Notes under the pieces: generated by a model
Told to the model about the DNA's origin: nothing
What the model saw: only the letters and a program-made list of their open reading frames with translations
The model's database searches: none
In this document: positions 1 to 7,599 of the stretch, piece by piece
How positions within the stretch are numbered: the stretch's first letter is position 1
Layout of the letters: the number at the start of each line of letters is the position of its first letter
Assembly: GCA_030998015.1 (NCBI GenBank)
Contig: JARWMV010000136.1
Location: 1-37,537 of the forward strand
From: Ceratorhiza oryzae-sativae
Lineage: Eukaryota; Basidiomycota; Agaricomycetes; Cantharellales; Ceratobasidiaceae
Direction: 5' to 3'
DNA: 37,537 bases
Program-made: the position numbers and the translations under genes

Positions 1-820
1 TAATCCCAGAGGAGTTAAAAGATCCCCAATGTTTGCAGGAATTATTTTTTTCCCCTCCGGATAGAATAAATCAAAGAATTCATTACAGCAAGGTAGTGCA
101 TGAGTTTGAAATCTTATAGTAGGATAAACTTTACCCGTTCTTTTATCAGGTCGGGGTGTTAAGATTTTAGGAGCTACAGAACAATAATCTTGGAATTTTG
201 TATAAAGGTACTCTAAATACTCCCGCCGGCGTTAGAGGGAATCCTAAAGATTCCCTCGTAGAAAATGACGACCGTTCGTCATTTTCAGCCGGCGGCTAAA
301 TATCGATATTATGCCGCGCACTAGCAATCGCAAACGGTTGCGATTGCTCACGTTGGTTGGTGGGACAAGTCCCACCAGCAACTAACGCGCGCGGAGTACT
401 TTGGAGAAATCTCAAACAAGCATTACCATTAATAGCTCGTTTATCTTTCTGAACATTAAGATCCCCTAGAATAAGACCAATGATTATTTCTTTTAACTCT
501 TTTGAAAAATTAAATTGAGGTTCATTACTTAGCCGTGTGGGTTTAATGGGCGCTATCGAATTGGAGCAAAATACTAGGCCAGTATAAAAGTGTAATTCGC
601 TAACAATTGACCCCCAATGCCTTACAGCATGTTGGGGGGCAATTGCCCCCCCAAACAATGCAGCGTAGCTGCACATGTTTGGGGGGTCAATTGACTGAGT
701 ATAAACAACATAGATTAATAATGCGAAGGTTATTACTTTAATAAAAAGATAAGTTTGTTTTGTGTTTAGCATGGTTTGGTTTTTATTTATCGATCTTATG
801 ACTTCATGTTTCCTCTTCAT
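1..820 (-). CDS. LAGLIDADG homing endonuclease, partial and interrupted
   Basis: Reads from 820 down to the window edge, so the C-terminal half is missing. The first LAGLIDADG helix is visible as IIIGLILGDLNVQ, preceded by a PTRLSNEPQFNFSKELKE linker of the kind seen in intron-encoded endonucleases. After the family A element is skipped, the frame continues with EYLEYLYTKF, then PRPDKRTGKVYP, FYPEGKKIIPANIGDLLTPL, matching the paralogues at 8985 and 18600. The N-terminus has a hydrophobic stretch (ITFALLIYVVYTQ). Two elements interrupt it: an F1 double hairpin at 610-687, which is in frame and stop-free, and family A copy A1 at 223-394, which introduces a stop. Compared with paralogues, about two codons are missing at the A1 junction. 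The role would be DNA cleavage for intron homing in the mitochondrion. Whether it is still active is unknown. Confidence 0.7.
223..394 (-). repeat. Family A double-cloverleaf element, copy A1
   Basis: A 172-bp copy in reverse orientation, inserted in the LAGLIDADG gene at 1-820. Read on the minus strand it runs from CCGCGCGCG to GCCGGCGG. The gene reads on in frame if it is cut out exactly. Confidence 0.9.
610..687. repeat. F1 double hairpin with CAATTG target duplication
   Basis: Two hairpins (acccccaatgcc... and ...caaacaatgcagcg...) are joined by CAATTG. The same hexamer flanks the element on both sides (604-609 and 688-693). Element plus duplication is 84 bp, so the host LAGLIDADG frame is kept without a stop. 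Confidence 0.88.
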
Positions 821-1177
821 TCTCTAAGACTAAACGCTTTTGAGAGTGAATGAGTTGGAACTTATCTAACAATGTTGGTTGTATAAGTCCCAATTTGGGT
901 TTCCAAGTCCTCTGCGTGTGATGGAGATCTCCTTTATTAATAGGAGAATCCTCCGCAAACAAATTAGGTGCATTTCTCACGAAATGTTAAACCTAACTAG
1001 TTAACACAGAGATGGGCTGCGGATGCGGCGCATCAGTAGAACTTAGACCCTTTAGACCCCCAACAAGGCAATGGCCTCCCAATGCGGATGCCTGGGTAAT
1101 TGCCCCCCAACATGCTGTAAGGCATTGGGGGTCAATTGCAATGTCGCCATTCAGTAGCTGACGACAGGGTTAGGCCT
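821..1177. other. Non-coding, probable intron or spacer with hairpin remnants
   Basis: No credible ORF. Small stem-loops are visible, for example AGGATTCTCC opposite GGAGATCTCC near 920-955. From about 1046 it holds a rearranged F1 segment (acccccaacaaggcaatggc) and a solo F1 hairpin at 1103-1132 flanked by TAATTG and CAATTG. The stretch GACGACAGGGTTA at about 1160 also follows the F1 element at 10549, so flanking sequence has moved with it. It may be the 5' part of the intron that hosts the minus-strand LAGLIDADG gene. Confidence 0.5.
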
Positions 1178-1399
1178 CCGCCGGCGTTAGAGGGAATCCT
1201 CAGATGAGGTAGCCTTGACCATGAGTCTCATGGTCCAGGCTACCTCCCATAAAGATTCCCTCGTAGAAAATGACGACCGTTCGTCATTTTCAGCCGGCGG
1301 CTAAATATCGATATTATGCCGCGCACTAGCAATCGCAAACGGTTGCGATTGCTCACGTTGGTTGGTGGGACAAGTCCCACCAGCAACTAACGCGCGCGG
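1178..1399 (-). repeat. Family A element, copy A2, with nested 50-bp hairpin
   Basis: A reverse-orientation copy of 222 bp. The extra 50 bp sit in the terminal GGGAATC/GATTCCC loop and form a near-perfect hairpin (AGGTAGCCT / AGGCTACCT with GACCATGAGACTCATGGTC inside). The same nested hairpin is in A5, A11 and A12. Confidence 0.9.
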
Positions 1400-1429
1400 A
1401 GAGTAAAGCACCCTTTGGCGCGAAGGAGT

Positions 1430-1501
1430 TATGAGTAATCAGACTCGAACTGATCATATCTAGGTGGAAGCTAGAAGTTATACCAACTTAACTATACTCA
1501 T
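1430..1501 (-). tRNA. trnG(ucc): tRNA-Gly (UCC)
   Basis: On the minus strand a full cloverleaf can be drawn. The acceptor stem is ATGAGTA/TACTCAT (7 bp). The D arm is GTTA-AGTTGGTA-TAAC. The anticodon arm is TCTAG-CTTCCAC-CTAGA with anticodon TCC. The variable loop is TATG and the T arm is ATCAG-TTCGAGT-CTGAT. The discriminator base is A. CCA is not encoded. All stems pair fully, so this looks functional. It lies outside the part of the palindrome visible twice. Confidence 0.92.
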
Positions 1502-1769
1502 GAAAATTCATGCTCCAAATTTTTAAATTTTAGGGGGAAGTATCTTCTTTTATTAATTTTAGTATATCTAGAACATACTTTAGTTTGGAGTGCATAGCCT
1601 CACGGTTGGGATCTATAGATCCCCCTATTTTTCCTTAAGGACCGCAGTTGGGAGGCCCTCCCTCCATCCAGAGGAGAAAAATTATTAGGCGTCCTGCTTC
1701 GTAGATGCCCAAATTTTCATTTTAAGACCTTAAAATTAAATTTACCTAACAGATGTCATAAAGCCGATA
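1502..1769. other. tRNA spacer, no gene seen
   Basis: AT-rich spacer between the two tRNA genes. It contains a small perfect hairpin, GGGATCTATAGATCCCC, near 1609-1625. No ORF or RNA gene was recognised. Confidence 0.5.
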
Positions 1770-1842
1770 AACATCTTATTGGATTTGAACCAATACCAGA
1801 CTGCTTCGAAGGCAGTTGCTATACCAATTAAGCTAAAGATGC
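1770..1842 (-). tRNA. trnR(ucg): tRNA-Arg (UCG)
   Basis: Minus-strand cloverleaf. The acceptor is GCATCTT/AAGATGT with a G-U pair at position 1. The D arm is GCTT-AATTGGTA-TAGC (three pairs). The anticodon arm is ACTGC-CTTCGAA-GCAGT with anticodon TCG. The T arm is ATTGG-TTCAAAT-CCAAT. The discriminator is U, which is less usual. The weak first acceptor pair and D stem leave slight doubt about function, but the anticodon and T arms are perfect. Confidence 0.88.
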
Positions 1843-2111
1843 CAGATCTAATGCAGCGCTCCTGTGCGTAACGCGTCCAAGTATTGGCGCCCGGTCAATG
1901 AAATTGACACGGCCGCCAATACCCTAGCCCTCTTCGGTGCCCTACGAGGCAGCTGCAGTAGTAAATTAATCTAATCTGGTCTCTATCTCGGTCAACATAG
2001 TTGACACGAGATAGGGTAAGGCCGACACGGGCGGCAGAGTCCCCGCACACGGAGGGTCATGACCGGAGACCCCCAATGATTGCAATCATTGGGGGGTGAC
2101 CCCCGACATTG

Positions 2112-2283
2112 CCGCGCGCGTTAGTTGCTGGTGGGACTTGTCCCACCAACCAACGTGAGCAATCGCAACCGTTTGCGATTGCTAGTGCGCGGCATAATAT
2201 CGATATTTAGCCGCCGGCTGAAAATGACGAACGGTCGTCATTTTCTACGAGGGAATCTTTAGGATTCCCTCTAACGCCGGCGG
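2112..2283 (+). repeat. Family A double-cloverleaf element, copy A3
   Basis: A 172-bp intact copy in forward orientation, in non-coding sequence. Flanks are CATTG on the left and GCATT on the right. Confidence 0.9.
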
Positions 2284-2404
2284 GCATTACAATATCGGGG
2301 GGTTGCTGCCCACCAAACAATGCAGCGTAGCTGCACATGTTTGGGGGTCAGTAGTGACCGGGGGCTTAAACAATCGGGGTTTGTCAAACCTAAAGCTACC
2401 GCGC

Positions 2405-2483
2405 TTCTCAGCGCTCTTTGATCGCCCGAAGGGCGGCCTAAGCGCTGAGAACTCTAAATACCCCGCCAATGTTCCATTGGCGG
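2405..2483. repeat. Unique double hairpin
   Basis: The first stem is TTCTCAGCGCT with AAGCGCTGAGAA, and it encloses an inner GCCCGAAGGGC hairpin. The second stem is CCGCCAATG with CATTGGCGG. The layout, two adjacent stems with the first one branched, resembles the other double-hairpin families, but this sequence occurs once in the window. Confidence 0.65.
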
Positions 2484-2495
2484 ATTTGCGAAGGC

Positions 2496-2707
2496 CCGCG
2501 CGCGTTAGTTGCTGGTGGGACTTGTCCCACCAACCAACGTGAGCAATCGCAACCGTTTGCGATTGCTAGTGCGCGGCATAATATCGATATTTAGCCGCCG
2601 GCTGAAAATGACGAACGGTCGTCATTTTCTACGAGGGAATCTTTCGGTCCAGCAAGATTTATAAATTTATAAATCTTGCGTGGAAGGATTCCCTCTAACG
2701 CCGGCGG
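2496..2707 (+). repeat. Family A element, copy A4, with a different nested hairpin
   Basis: Forward copy of 212 bp. Its terminal loop holds a 40-bp insert with stem CAAGATTTATAAATTTATAA..CTTG, unlike the insert of A2 and A5. It abuts the N-terminal end of GIY-YIG gene A. The right-arm partner starts at 37436 and runs off the window. Confidence 0.9.
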
Positions 2708-2817
2708 TGTATTTGGGGAAATATTGGACTAAGACATTATTCTAGTCAAGAATCTGCAGGTGAAAAAGTAAATAGTGAAGCTCAGACTGATATGATTAAA
2801 CCTGAAAAATTCTATAG

Positions 2818-2908
2818 ACCCCCAATACGCTGGCCCGTAGGGACCGCGTATTTTGGGGGGCTATAGCCCCCCCAAACAATGCAGCGTAGCTGCATCAGTT
2901 TGGGGGGT
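2818..2908. repeat. F1 double hairpin at CTATAG
   Basis: Flanked by CTATAG at 2812-2817 and 2909-2914, with CTATAG again as the linker between its two hairpins. It is 91 bp, so element plus duplication is 97 bp and shifts the reading frame of GIY-YIG gene A. Confidence 0.88.
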
Positions 2909-3788
2909 CTATAGTGATGCTTATGCTTCAAAATCACTTATTTTAAAGGAAAACAAAAACAAGTCTGGCATATATAAATTTACTAATAAACAAAATGGTA
3001 ATTTCTATATTGGAAGCTCCAAGGATTTAAGTAACCGATTTATTAAATATTTTAGTCTATCCTACATATCTACTGACCCCCAAACATGTGCAGCTACGCT
3101 GCATTGTTTGGGGGGCAGTAGCCCCCCAATAATGCAATGCAATCATTGGGGGTCTACTGTAAAAAATAATTTGACTATTTCTCGAGCTTTAGTTAAATAT
3201 GGTTATTCTAATTTTACTCTTGAAATAGTGGAATACTGCGATGTTTCTGTATTATTAGAAAGAGAGCAACATTATATTGATCTATTAAAGCCTACTTACA
3301 ATATTGCTAAAATAGCCGGTTCTACATTAGGAGTTCCTAAATCCGCAGAGACTAAAGCTAAAATAAGTCAAGCTCTTAAAGGGGTTTATACCGGAGAAAA
3401 AAGTCCTTTATTCGGTAAAACACTCACAGAAGAGACAAAACTTTTAATGAGTCAAGCTCGACAAGGTACTGATAACTCTATGTATGGGAAAACTCATACA
3501 GAACAATCCAAATCATTAATGAGTCTTGCTAAAACAGGTAAAGTTCGTGACAATGAAACAAGAAAAGCAATCTCTGCGGCAAATGGGACTGCGGTATTTT
3601 TATACGCAGCTTGCTCAGAGCACTCTTCAGATGCTCTTTGTTTAATACAAAAATTTACTTCGTTAAGAGAAGCAGGAAAATATTTAGGCATTAGTCACAG
3701 CAATGTGTCGAGATACGTAAAATCAGGTGCTTTATTCTCCCGAAGAGGTATCAGTTACAAATTCTCTCTAACTTTATTAGATAAGTAA
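2853..3788 (+). CDS. GIY-YIG homing endonuclease (gene A), left copy
   Basis: The open frame is 311 codons. The GIY-YIG core is SGIYKFTNKQNGNFYIGSS, followed by an Arg-containing segment (LSNRF), YGYSNFTLEIVEYC with the conserved Glu, and REQHYIDLLKPTYNI. Three NUMOD3-type repeats follow (GEKSPLFGKTLTEETK, NSMYGKTHTEQSK), then a NUMOD1-like DNA-binding helix (FTSLREAGKYLGISHSNVSR). The first about 20 residues come from an F1 hairpin at 2818-2908. The natural N-terminus (RHYSSQES...KPEKFY, 2724-2817) is out of frame because of that hairpin, and the left arm also lacks one G near 2713. A second F1 element at 3076-3153 is read through in frame and adds 28 residues right after the catalytic half. 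Likely an intron-encoded nuclease; activity is uncertain. Confidence 0.8.
   Translation: MGGYSPPKQCSVAASVWGVYSDAYASKSLILKENKNKSGIYKFTNKQNGNFYIGSSKDLSNRFIKYFSLSYISTDPQTCAATLHCLGGSSPPIMQCNHWGSTVKNNLTISRALVKYGYSNFTLEIVEYCDVSVLLEREQHYIDLLKPTYNIAKIAGSTLGVPKSAETKAKISQALKGVYTGEKSPLFGKTLTEETKLLMSQARQGTDNSMYGKTHTEQSKSLMSLAKTGKVRDNETRKAISAANGTAVFLYAACSEHSSDALCLIQKFTSLREAGKYLGISHSNVSRYVKSGALFSRRGISYKFSLTLLDK
3076..3153. repeat. F1 double hairpin at CTACTG, in frame in gene A
   Basis: 78 bp flanked by CTACTG on both sides. The linker between the two hairpins is CAGTAG, the reverse complement of the flank. Removing 84 bp joins SLSYIST to VKNNLTISRALVKYG, which matches the uninterrupted paralogue at 4147. 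Confidence 0.9.
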
Positions 3789-3843
3789 TTTAGGCTTTCC
3801 CTATAATTTTTATAGAAAGCCCTAAACGCATGATAAATTTCAC

Positions 3844-4070
3844 TAATTGCTGGAAAATTTATATTACTTTAAGTACTAATGTAGTAAAATCTAAAAGTTG
3901 AATTTATAAATTAATCAGCAGGAGTTTGGGTATATAAAATATAAATCAATTCCTCATCGACTATACGTGAAAACACTATTTTAAGGTTAATGGCAAAACC
4001 CATGGTATGTTCATGATTTATAACTTTACCTAGCTAAGGTTATATGTTTTTAATAGTGTAAGATATAGTC
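3844..4070 (+). ncRNA. Group I intron catalytic core
   Basis: The core elements appear in order. P is aattgctggaaaat, Q is aatcagcaggag, R is tcatcgactatacg, and S is taagatatagtc. R and S give the P7 pairing GACTAT/ATAGTC. It lies 55 bp after gene A, as expected for an intron whose ORF sits in a peripheral loop. A hairpin ACGGCCGTTG..CAACGGCCGT follows at about 4085-4113. The exon that should follow was not recognised. Confidence 0.75.
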
Positions 4071-4146
4071 AACCCCCGCTAGCTACGGCCGTTGCGATAC
4101 TCACAACGGCCGTGGCCTATCTACCGCGGTCACGACTAATTGTGGG

Positions 4147-5051
4147 ATGACATTTAAAAAGCTATCTTTACATTCAAATAGCCTGTTGTCAAAAACCGGA
4201 ATTAGAAATTATTCTACTCAAGAAGCCACAACTAATTTTACTGACAATGAAATTAATACTGCAGAAGTAAAACCTGTAAAATTTTATGAGGATGCATATA
4301 CTATGAAACTGTTAATTTTGAATGAAAACAAAAATAAACCAGGCATTTATAGATTTACCAATAAATTGAGTGGGAGTTTTTACATAGGAAGTGCTAAAAA
4401 TCTCAGAGCTCGATTGTATTCTTATTATCTGTTATCAGCTTTATTAAGGGGTAAAAATAATACAATTATTTCTAGAGCTTTAATTAAATACGGTTATTCT
4501 AATTTCACTTTAGAAATATTAGAATATTGCGAAGTGAAGTTTCTGAATTATTAGAAAGAGAGCAGTATTATCTTGATTTATTAAAACCTGATTACAATAT
4601 AGCAAAAGTAGCGGGTTCTACAATTGGCATTCCTCGAACTGAAGAATTTAAACAGTATTTAAGCGATCTACGAAAAGGGAAAATTCCCTCAGAAGAAACA
4701 AAAATTCTAATGAGTATTAGCCATTCTGGATCCAATAATTCTATGTTTGGTAAAAAACATACCGATCAATCTAAGGAATTAATGAGAAATGCCAGATTAG
4801 GTAGAGTTCTAGATATTGAAACAAAAAATGCAATTTCTGCCTCTAATGGAAGTCCAATATGTTTATACGCTTTATGCTCCGATTGCTCTACTGAAAAATA
4901 TTGTTTAGTAAAACAATTTTTTTCGTTTAGAGAAGCTGGTAAATATTTAAACAAAAGCCATAGTTATGTTTCAAGATATTTAAAATCAGGTAAATTAATT
5001 TCTCGAATAGATGGGAAATACAAATTTACTAATTCATTGTTAGAAAATTAA
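4147..5051 (+). pseudogene. GIY-YIG homing endonuclease (gene B), frameshifted left copy
   Basis: The same gene is intact at 35095-35994 on the minus strand. Here a tandem duplication of GAAGT near 4531-4540 shifts the frame after EILEYCE and ends the first frame at 4554. The second frame (from about 4527) holds SELLEREQYYLDLLKPDYNI, the NUMOD3 repeats and the NUMOD1-like segment (FSFREAGKYLNKSHSYVSR). The catalytic core PGIYRFTNKLSGSFYIGSA lies in the first frame. It either produces a core-only truncated protein or nothing useful. A read error is possible because the difference is a simple 5-bp repeat. Confidence 0.8.
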
Positions 5052-5087
5052 GCTGGGATTGTTGTTTACCCATGACCAGTTCCACCT

Positions 5088-5356
5088 CCGCGCGCGTTAG
5101 TTGCTGGTGGGACTTGTCCCACCAACCAACGTGAGCAATCGCAACCGTTTGCGATTGCTAGTGCGCGGCATAATATCGATATTTAGCCGCCGGCTGAAAA
5201 TGACGAACGGTCGTCATTTTCTACGAGGGAATCTTGACCCCTTAGGTGTTGCAATTATTCTAATTGACAACACCTAAGGCGTCATGGGAGGTAGCCTGGA
5301 CCATGAGACTCATGGTCAAGGCTACCTCATCTGAGGATTCCCTCTAACGCCGGCGG
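5088..5356 (+). repeat. Family A element, copy A5, with two successive nested hairpins
   Basis: 269 bp. The terminal loop contains the 50-bp hairpin also seen in A2, and next to it a further hairpin of about 47 bp (CCTTAGGTGTTG...CAACACCTAAGG). The flanks are ACCT and AGGT. Confidence 0.9.
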
Positions 5357-5724
5357 AGGTGGTCACTGGACCGGGCGTCTGCCGGACAACGTCAGGTGTT
5401 CCGGGTGAACTCTCAATCAATTTCACTAAGTTCCTTAAGTTTTTTCCAACTATCAAATCACCCCGACTTTCCCTTTTGTTTAACCCACATTTATAATACT
5501 GGGTAACCGGCCTGGCACTCTAGCCGGGCCATTAAATGCACGGTATTTGCTTAACAACTTATTAAGTATTGTGCATGGCTTTAATACTGCCAGAACAAAA
5601 GATGAATTGCTATCTTGCAAGCCCCTGCGACAGTTAAAAGTTTTTAACAATTTCCGGGGGATCCCTTGCCTAGTTTTTTCTAGATAGCACGACAATGTTG
5701 TCGGATGGATAACTTGGGGCAAAG
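5357..5724. other. Probable 3' part of the intron before the cox2 exon
   Basis: No sense-strand ORF. Stem-loops are visible (GGCCTGGCACTCTAGCCGGGCC at about 5509-5530; CTTAACAACTTATTAAG near 5550). Given the exon that starts just after, it is best read as the ribozyme 3' half of the upstream intron, but I could not place P, Q, R and S with confidence. Confidence 0.45.
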
Positions 5725-5814
5725 ACGCTTATAGAGTTAATCTGGACTATTACTCCGGCTTTAGTTTTAATAGCTATCGCATTCCCTAGTTTCAAATTAT
5801 TATACATGCTTGAT
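5725..5814 (+). CDS. cox2: cox2 exon, transmembrane region (cytochrome c oxidase subunit 2)
   Basis: Translates as TLIELIWTITPALVLIAIAF then PSFKLLYMLD, the second transmembrane helix of COX2. COX2 is part of complex IV in the inner membrane and accepts electrons from cytochrome c. The exon ends in U (..ctt gat) at 5814, as expected before a group I intron. The 5' border is approximate: GAG at 5734 is certainly exonic and upstream homology fades by about 5719. The N-terminal helix exon is not in the window. The exon reads straight into a LAGLIDADG ORF without a stop. Confidence 0.85.
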
Positions 5815-5953
5815 TATAACCAGTATCATGTTGAATTTTTATTTTACTCTGTAACCTTAGTGGCTTCAATTGACGCCAATGGCAAATCTATAGTAAAAAT
5901 GCAGACTGATTGTAAAAGCCTTACACTGTTCGGGCCTGTTTACTCCACAGTAG

Positions 5954-6069
5954 ACCCCCAACAAGGCAATGGCCTCCCAATGCGTCACAAACGTATTGGG
6001 GGGGCCATTACCTTATTGGGGGGCGGATGCCCCTCAAACAATGCAGCGTAGCTGCACATGTTTGGGGGG
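5954..6069. repeat. F1 composite hairpin at CAGTAG
   Basis: 116 bp, flanked by CAGTAG at 5948-5953 and 6070-6075. It holds a longer first hairpin with an inserted inner stem (CCTCCCAATGCG..CGTATTGGGGGGG) and the usual caaacaatgcagc hairpin. The linker is CGGATG, which does not match the flank. Confidence 0.85.
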
Positions 6070-6363
6070 CAGTAGGAATTCGTCTCAACCCTCATTCAAG
6101 AAATATAACTAAACTGGATTATCCAACAAGAGAACAATTAGTCGGACACCTTCTCGGTGACGGTACATTGTTTGTCTCCCACACTTCTAAAAATCCTAGT
6201 TTTAGATTCACACAAACCATTCAAAGATTTGAATATGTTTGGTTTGTATTTTCATATTTATCACATCTTTGTGAAAGAGTGCCTGACTTTGGGGTTTCTC
6301 TAAGAAACCAAACTCTCTGTTACAATTTAAGAATACGAACGCGAAGTTATTCTTTTTTTAATG

Positions 6364-6535
6364 CCGCGCGCGTTAGTTGCTGGTGGGACTTGTCCCACCA
6401 ACCAACGTGAGCAATCGCAACCGTTTGCGATTGCTAGTGCGCGGCATAATATCGATATTTAGCCGCCGGCTGAAAATGACGAACGGTCGTCATTTTCTAC
6501 GAGGGAATCTTTAGGATTCCCTCTAACGCCGGCGG
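6364..6535 (+). repeat. Family A double-cloverleaf element, copy A6
   Basis: A clean 172-bp copy that shows the fold well. Half 1 (6364-6444) has outer stem CCGCGC/GCGCGG around hairpins TGGTGGGACTTGTCCCACCA and GCAATCGCAACCG..TTGCGATTGC. The linker holds AATATCGATATT. Half 2 (6462-6535) has outer stem GCCGGC/GCCGGC around AAAATGACGAACGGTCGTCA.. and GGGAATC..GATTCCC. It interrupts the cox2-intron LAGLIDADG gene. Confidence 0.92.
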
Positions 6536-6862
6536 GACCTATTTTACATTAAAGAAGAAGGCAAATGGGTCAAAGTAATAAAAGACGACATTATCAGTGA
6601 ATTAACACCTCGAGCTTTAGCTTTTTGGGCCGCTGATGATGGTGCTAACGCAGTTTCTGGGTTTTATCTTCACACTGAAGGTTTCGAGTATAAGGAAGTT
6701 TACAAATTGGCTGCCATTTTACACTATTTTGGTTTAGCAGTTTCAGTGCAAAACCATTCTAATAAACCTATGATTTACATAAAATCAAAATCTATGCCAC
6801 TTTTTAGATCTTTGGTTATTCCTCATGTGCATCCAAGCATGCACTACAAGTTTGGTTTATAG

Positions 6863-7560
6863 GTTTTTGGTTAACTTGAATGTTTTGGTCAATTTGCTCC
6901 TGCCAGATTTTAGAGTATAATTATAAATACTATCATTTTAAAATTTTACTGAGTCAAGCTTAAAATTTACTGTATGCAAGGAGATAATTGGTCTGTGTCA
7001 CCGCGACATAGGCCTTTATTGTGAATACACAATAAAATAATATTTATCGTACTTATTTATTTAAGTGAAAATTGAAAATATTGTTATATTATTACTTGCA
7101 GGGGTAAACTACGACCAAAAAATTGAACCCCTCCCTTTTTTGGCTATTTTCCCCTCAGAGATTTTACGTAAATAGATATTTTTTACATTACTATGTTTAG
7201 TCTATTCCTTACCTGGTATAATAGTCAAAGAAAAAGCAATTGACCCCCAATGCCTTACAGCATGTTGGGGGGGGGCAATTACCAAATGGCTACTCAGGTG
7301 GTGGAAATACAACTGAGTAGACGGTAGATAAGGATTATGACAGCATGTATAATGTACATTATACAATGCTGCTAAAGTAGTGTTTAATTGAGTAGTTCAA
7401 AAAAATATTTAAGACAAAATCCAACTAACATGATGTAGTACTTACTGACTTATTGACCTTACGAACACTTTGGTAATGGAAAAGTGTGAAGTGGAACTAT
7501 TCACTTTAGTGTCTAGTGTAGATAAGGTCTTATTCAATTCAGGGTGCTTAAGTTAGTGCG
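6863..7560 (+). other. 3' part of cox2 intron (ribozyme region)
   Basis: No ORF. The segment runs from the LAGLIDADG stop to the G before the next cox2 exon (gtgcg|gaagta), which fits a group I intron ending in G. Several stems are visible (CTACTCAGgtgg..CTGAGTAG at 7290-7320; ATGTATAATGTACATTATACA at about 7346). A solo F1 hairpin lies at 7243-7275. I could not assign the P7 strands with confidence. Confidence 0.6.
7243..7275. repeat. Solo F1 hairpin at CAATTG
   Basis: A single 33-bp hairpin flanked by CAATTG (7237-7242) and CAATTA. It shows that one F1 hairpin alone can sit between target duplications. Confidence 0.8.
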
Positions 7561-7599
7561 GAAGTAATTTCACCAACTATGACTATTAAAGTAGCAGGT
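7561..7599 (+). CDS. cox2: cox2 micro-exon
   Basis: 39 bp encoding EVISPTMTIKVAG, the COX2 segment that directly follows LLYMLD in the exon at 5725 and precedes HQWYW. It starts after an intron-terminal G and ends in U (..gca ggt). The next six bases, CACCAA, equal the first six of the last exon at 16721, so the exact border could be six bases later. The frame stays open into the next intron ORF. Confidence 0.82.

Larger units (their letters stand above)
1843..2495. other. Intergenic mosaic of hairpin elements, no gene seen
   Basis: GC-rich short inverted repeats alternate with AT-rich sequence. Visible pieces: two hairpins whose loops carry GTCAA..TTGAC followed by ACGAG or ACGG (about 1890-1912 and 1985-2010), a solo F1-like hairpin at about 2069-2097, family A copy A3, an F1 hairpin near 2310-2346 and a double hairpin at 2405-2483. 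ORFs here only read through these elements. Confidence 0.55.
5815..6862 (+). pseudogene. LAGLIDADG endonuclease in cox2 intron, broken by two hairpin elements
   Basis: The frame continues directly from the cox2 exon (YNQYHVEFLFYSVTL), so it would be made as a fusion and then processed. The first motif is QLVGHLLGDGTLF, the second LAFWAADDGA, and the end is the family-typical MHYKFGL with a TAG stop. An F1 element (5954-6069; 122 bp with duplication) shifts the frame between STV and GIRLNPHS. Family A copy A6 (6364-6535) splits FFN from DLFYIKEEGKWVKV. The left copy also lacks three bases present in the right arm (near 6727, LHYFG here versus LHYNFG). Without the inserts it would be a full two-motif enzyme. 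Confidence 0.82.

Noticed and set aside
2287..2542. Overlapping ORFs of 60-79 codons on both strands
   Set aside because: They consist of F1, family A and other hairpin sequence translated by chance.
5480..5722. 80-codon ORF on the minus strand
   Set aside because: No domain, hydrophobic pattern or start context; it lies antisense in the intron next to cox2.
5357..5724. Group II intron domain V or VI before the cox2 exon
   Set aside because: No GTGYG start or domain V hairpin with AGC/GUU could be identified; left as unassigned intron sequence.
6858..6862. UAG as a leucine codon (code of some chytrids)
   Set aside because: TAG falls exactly at the conserved LAGLIDADG C-terminus where paralogues have TAA.
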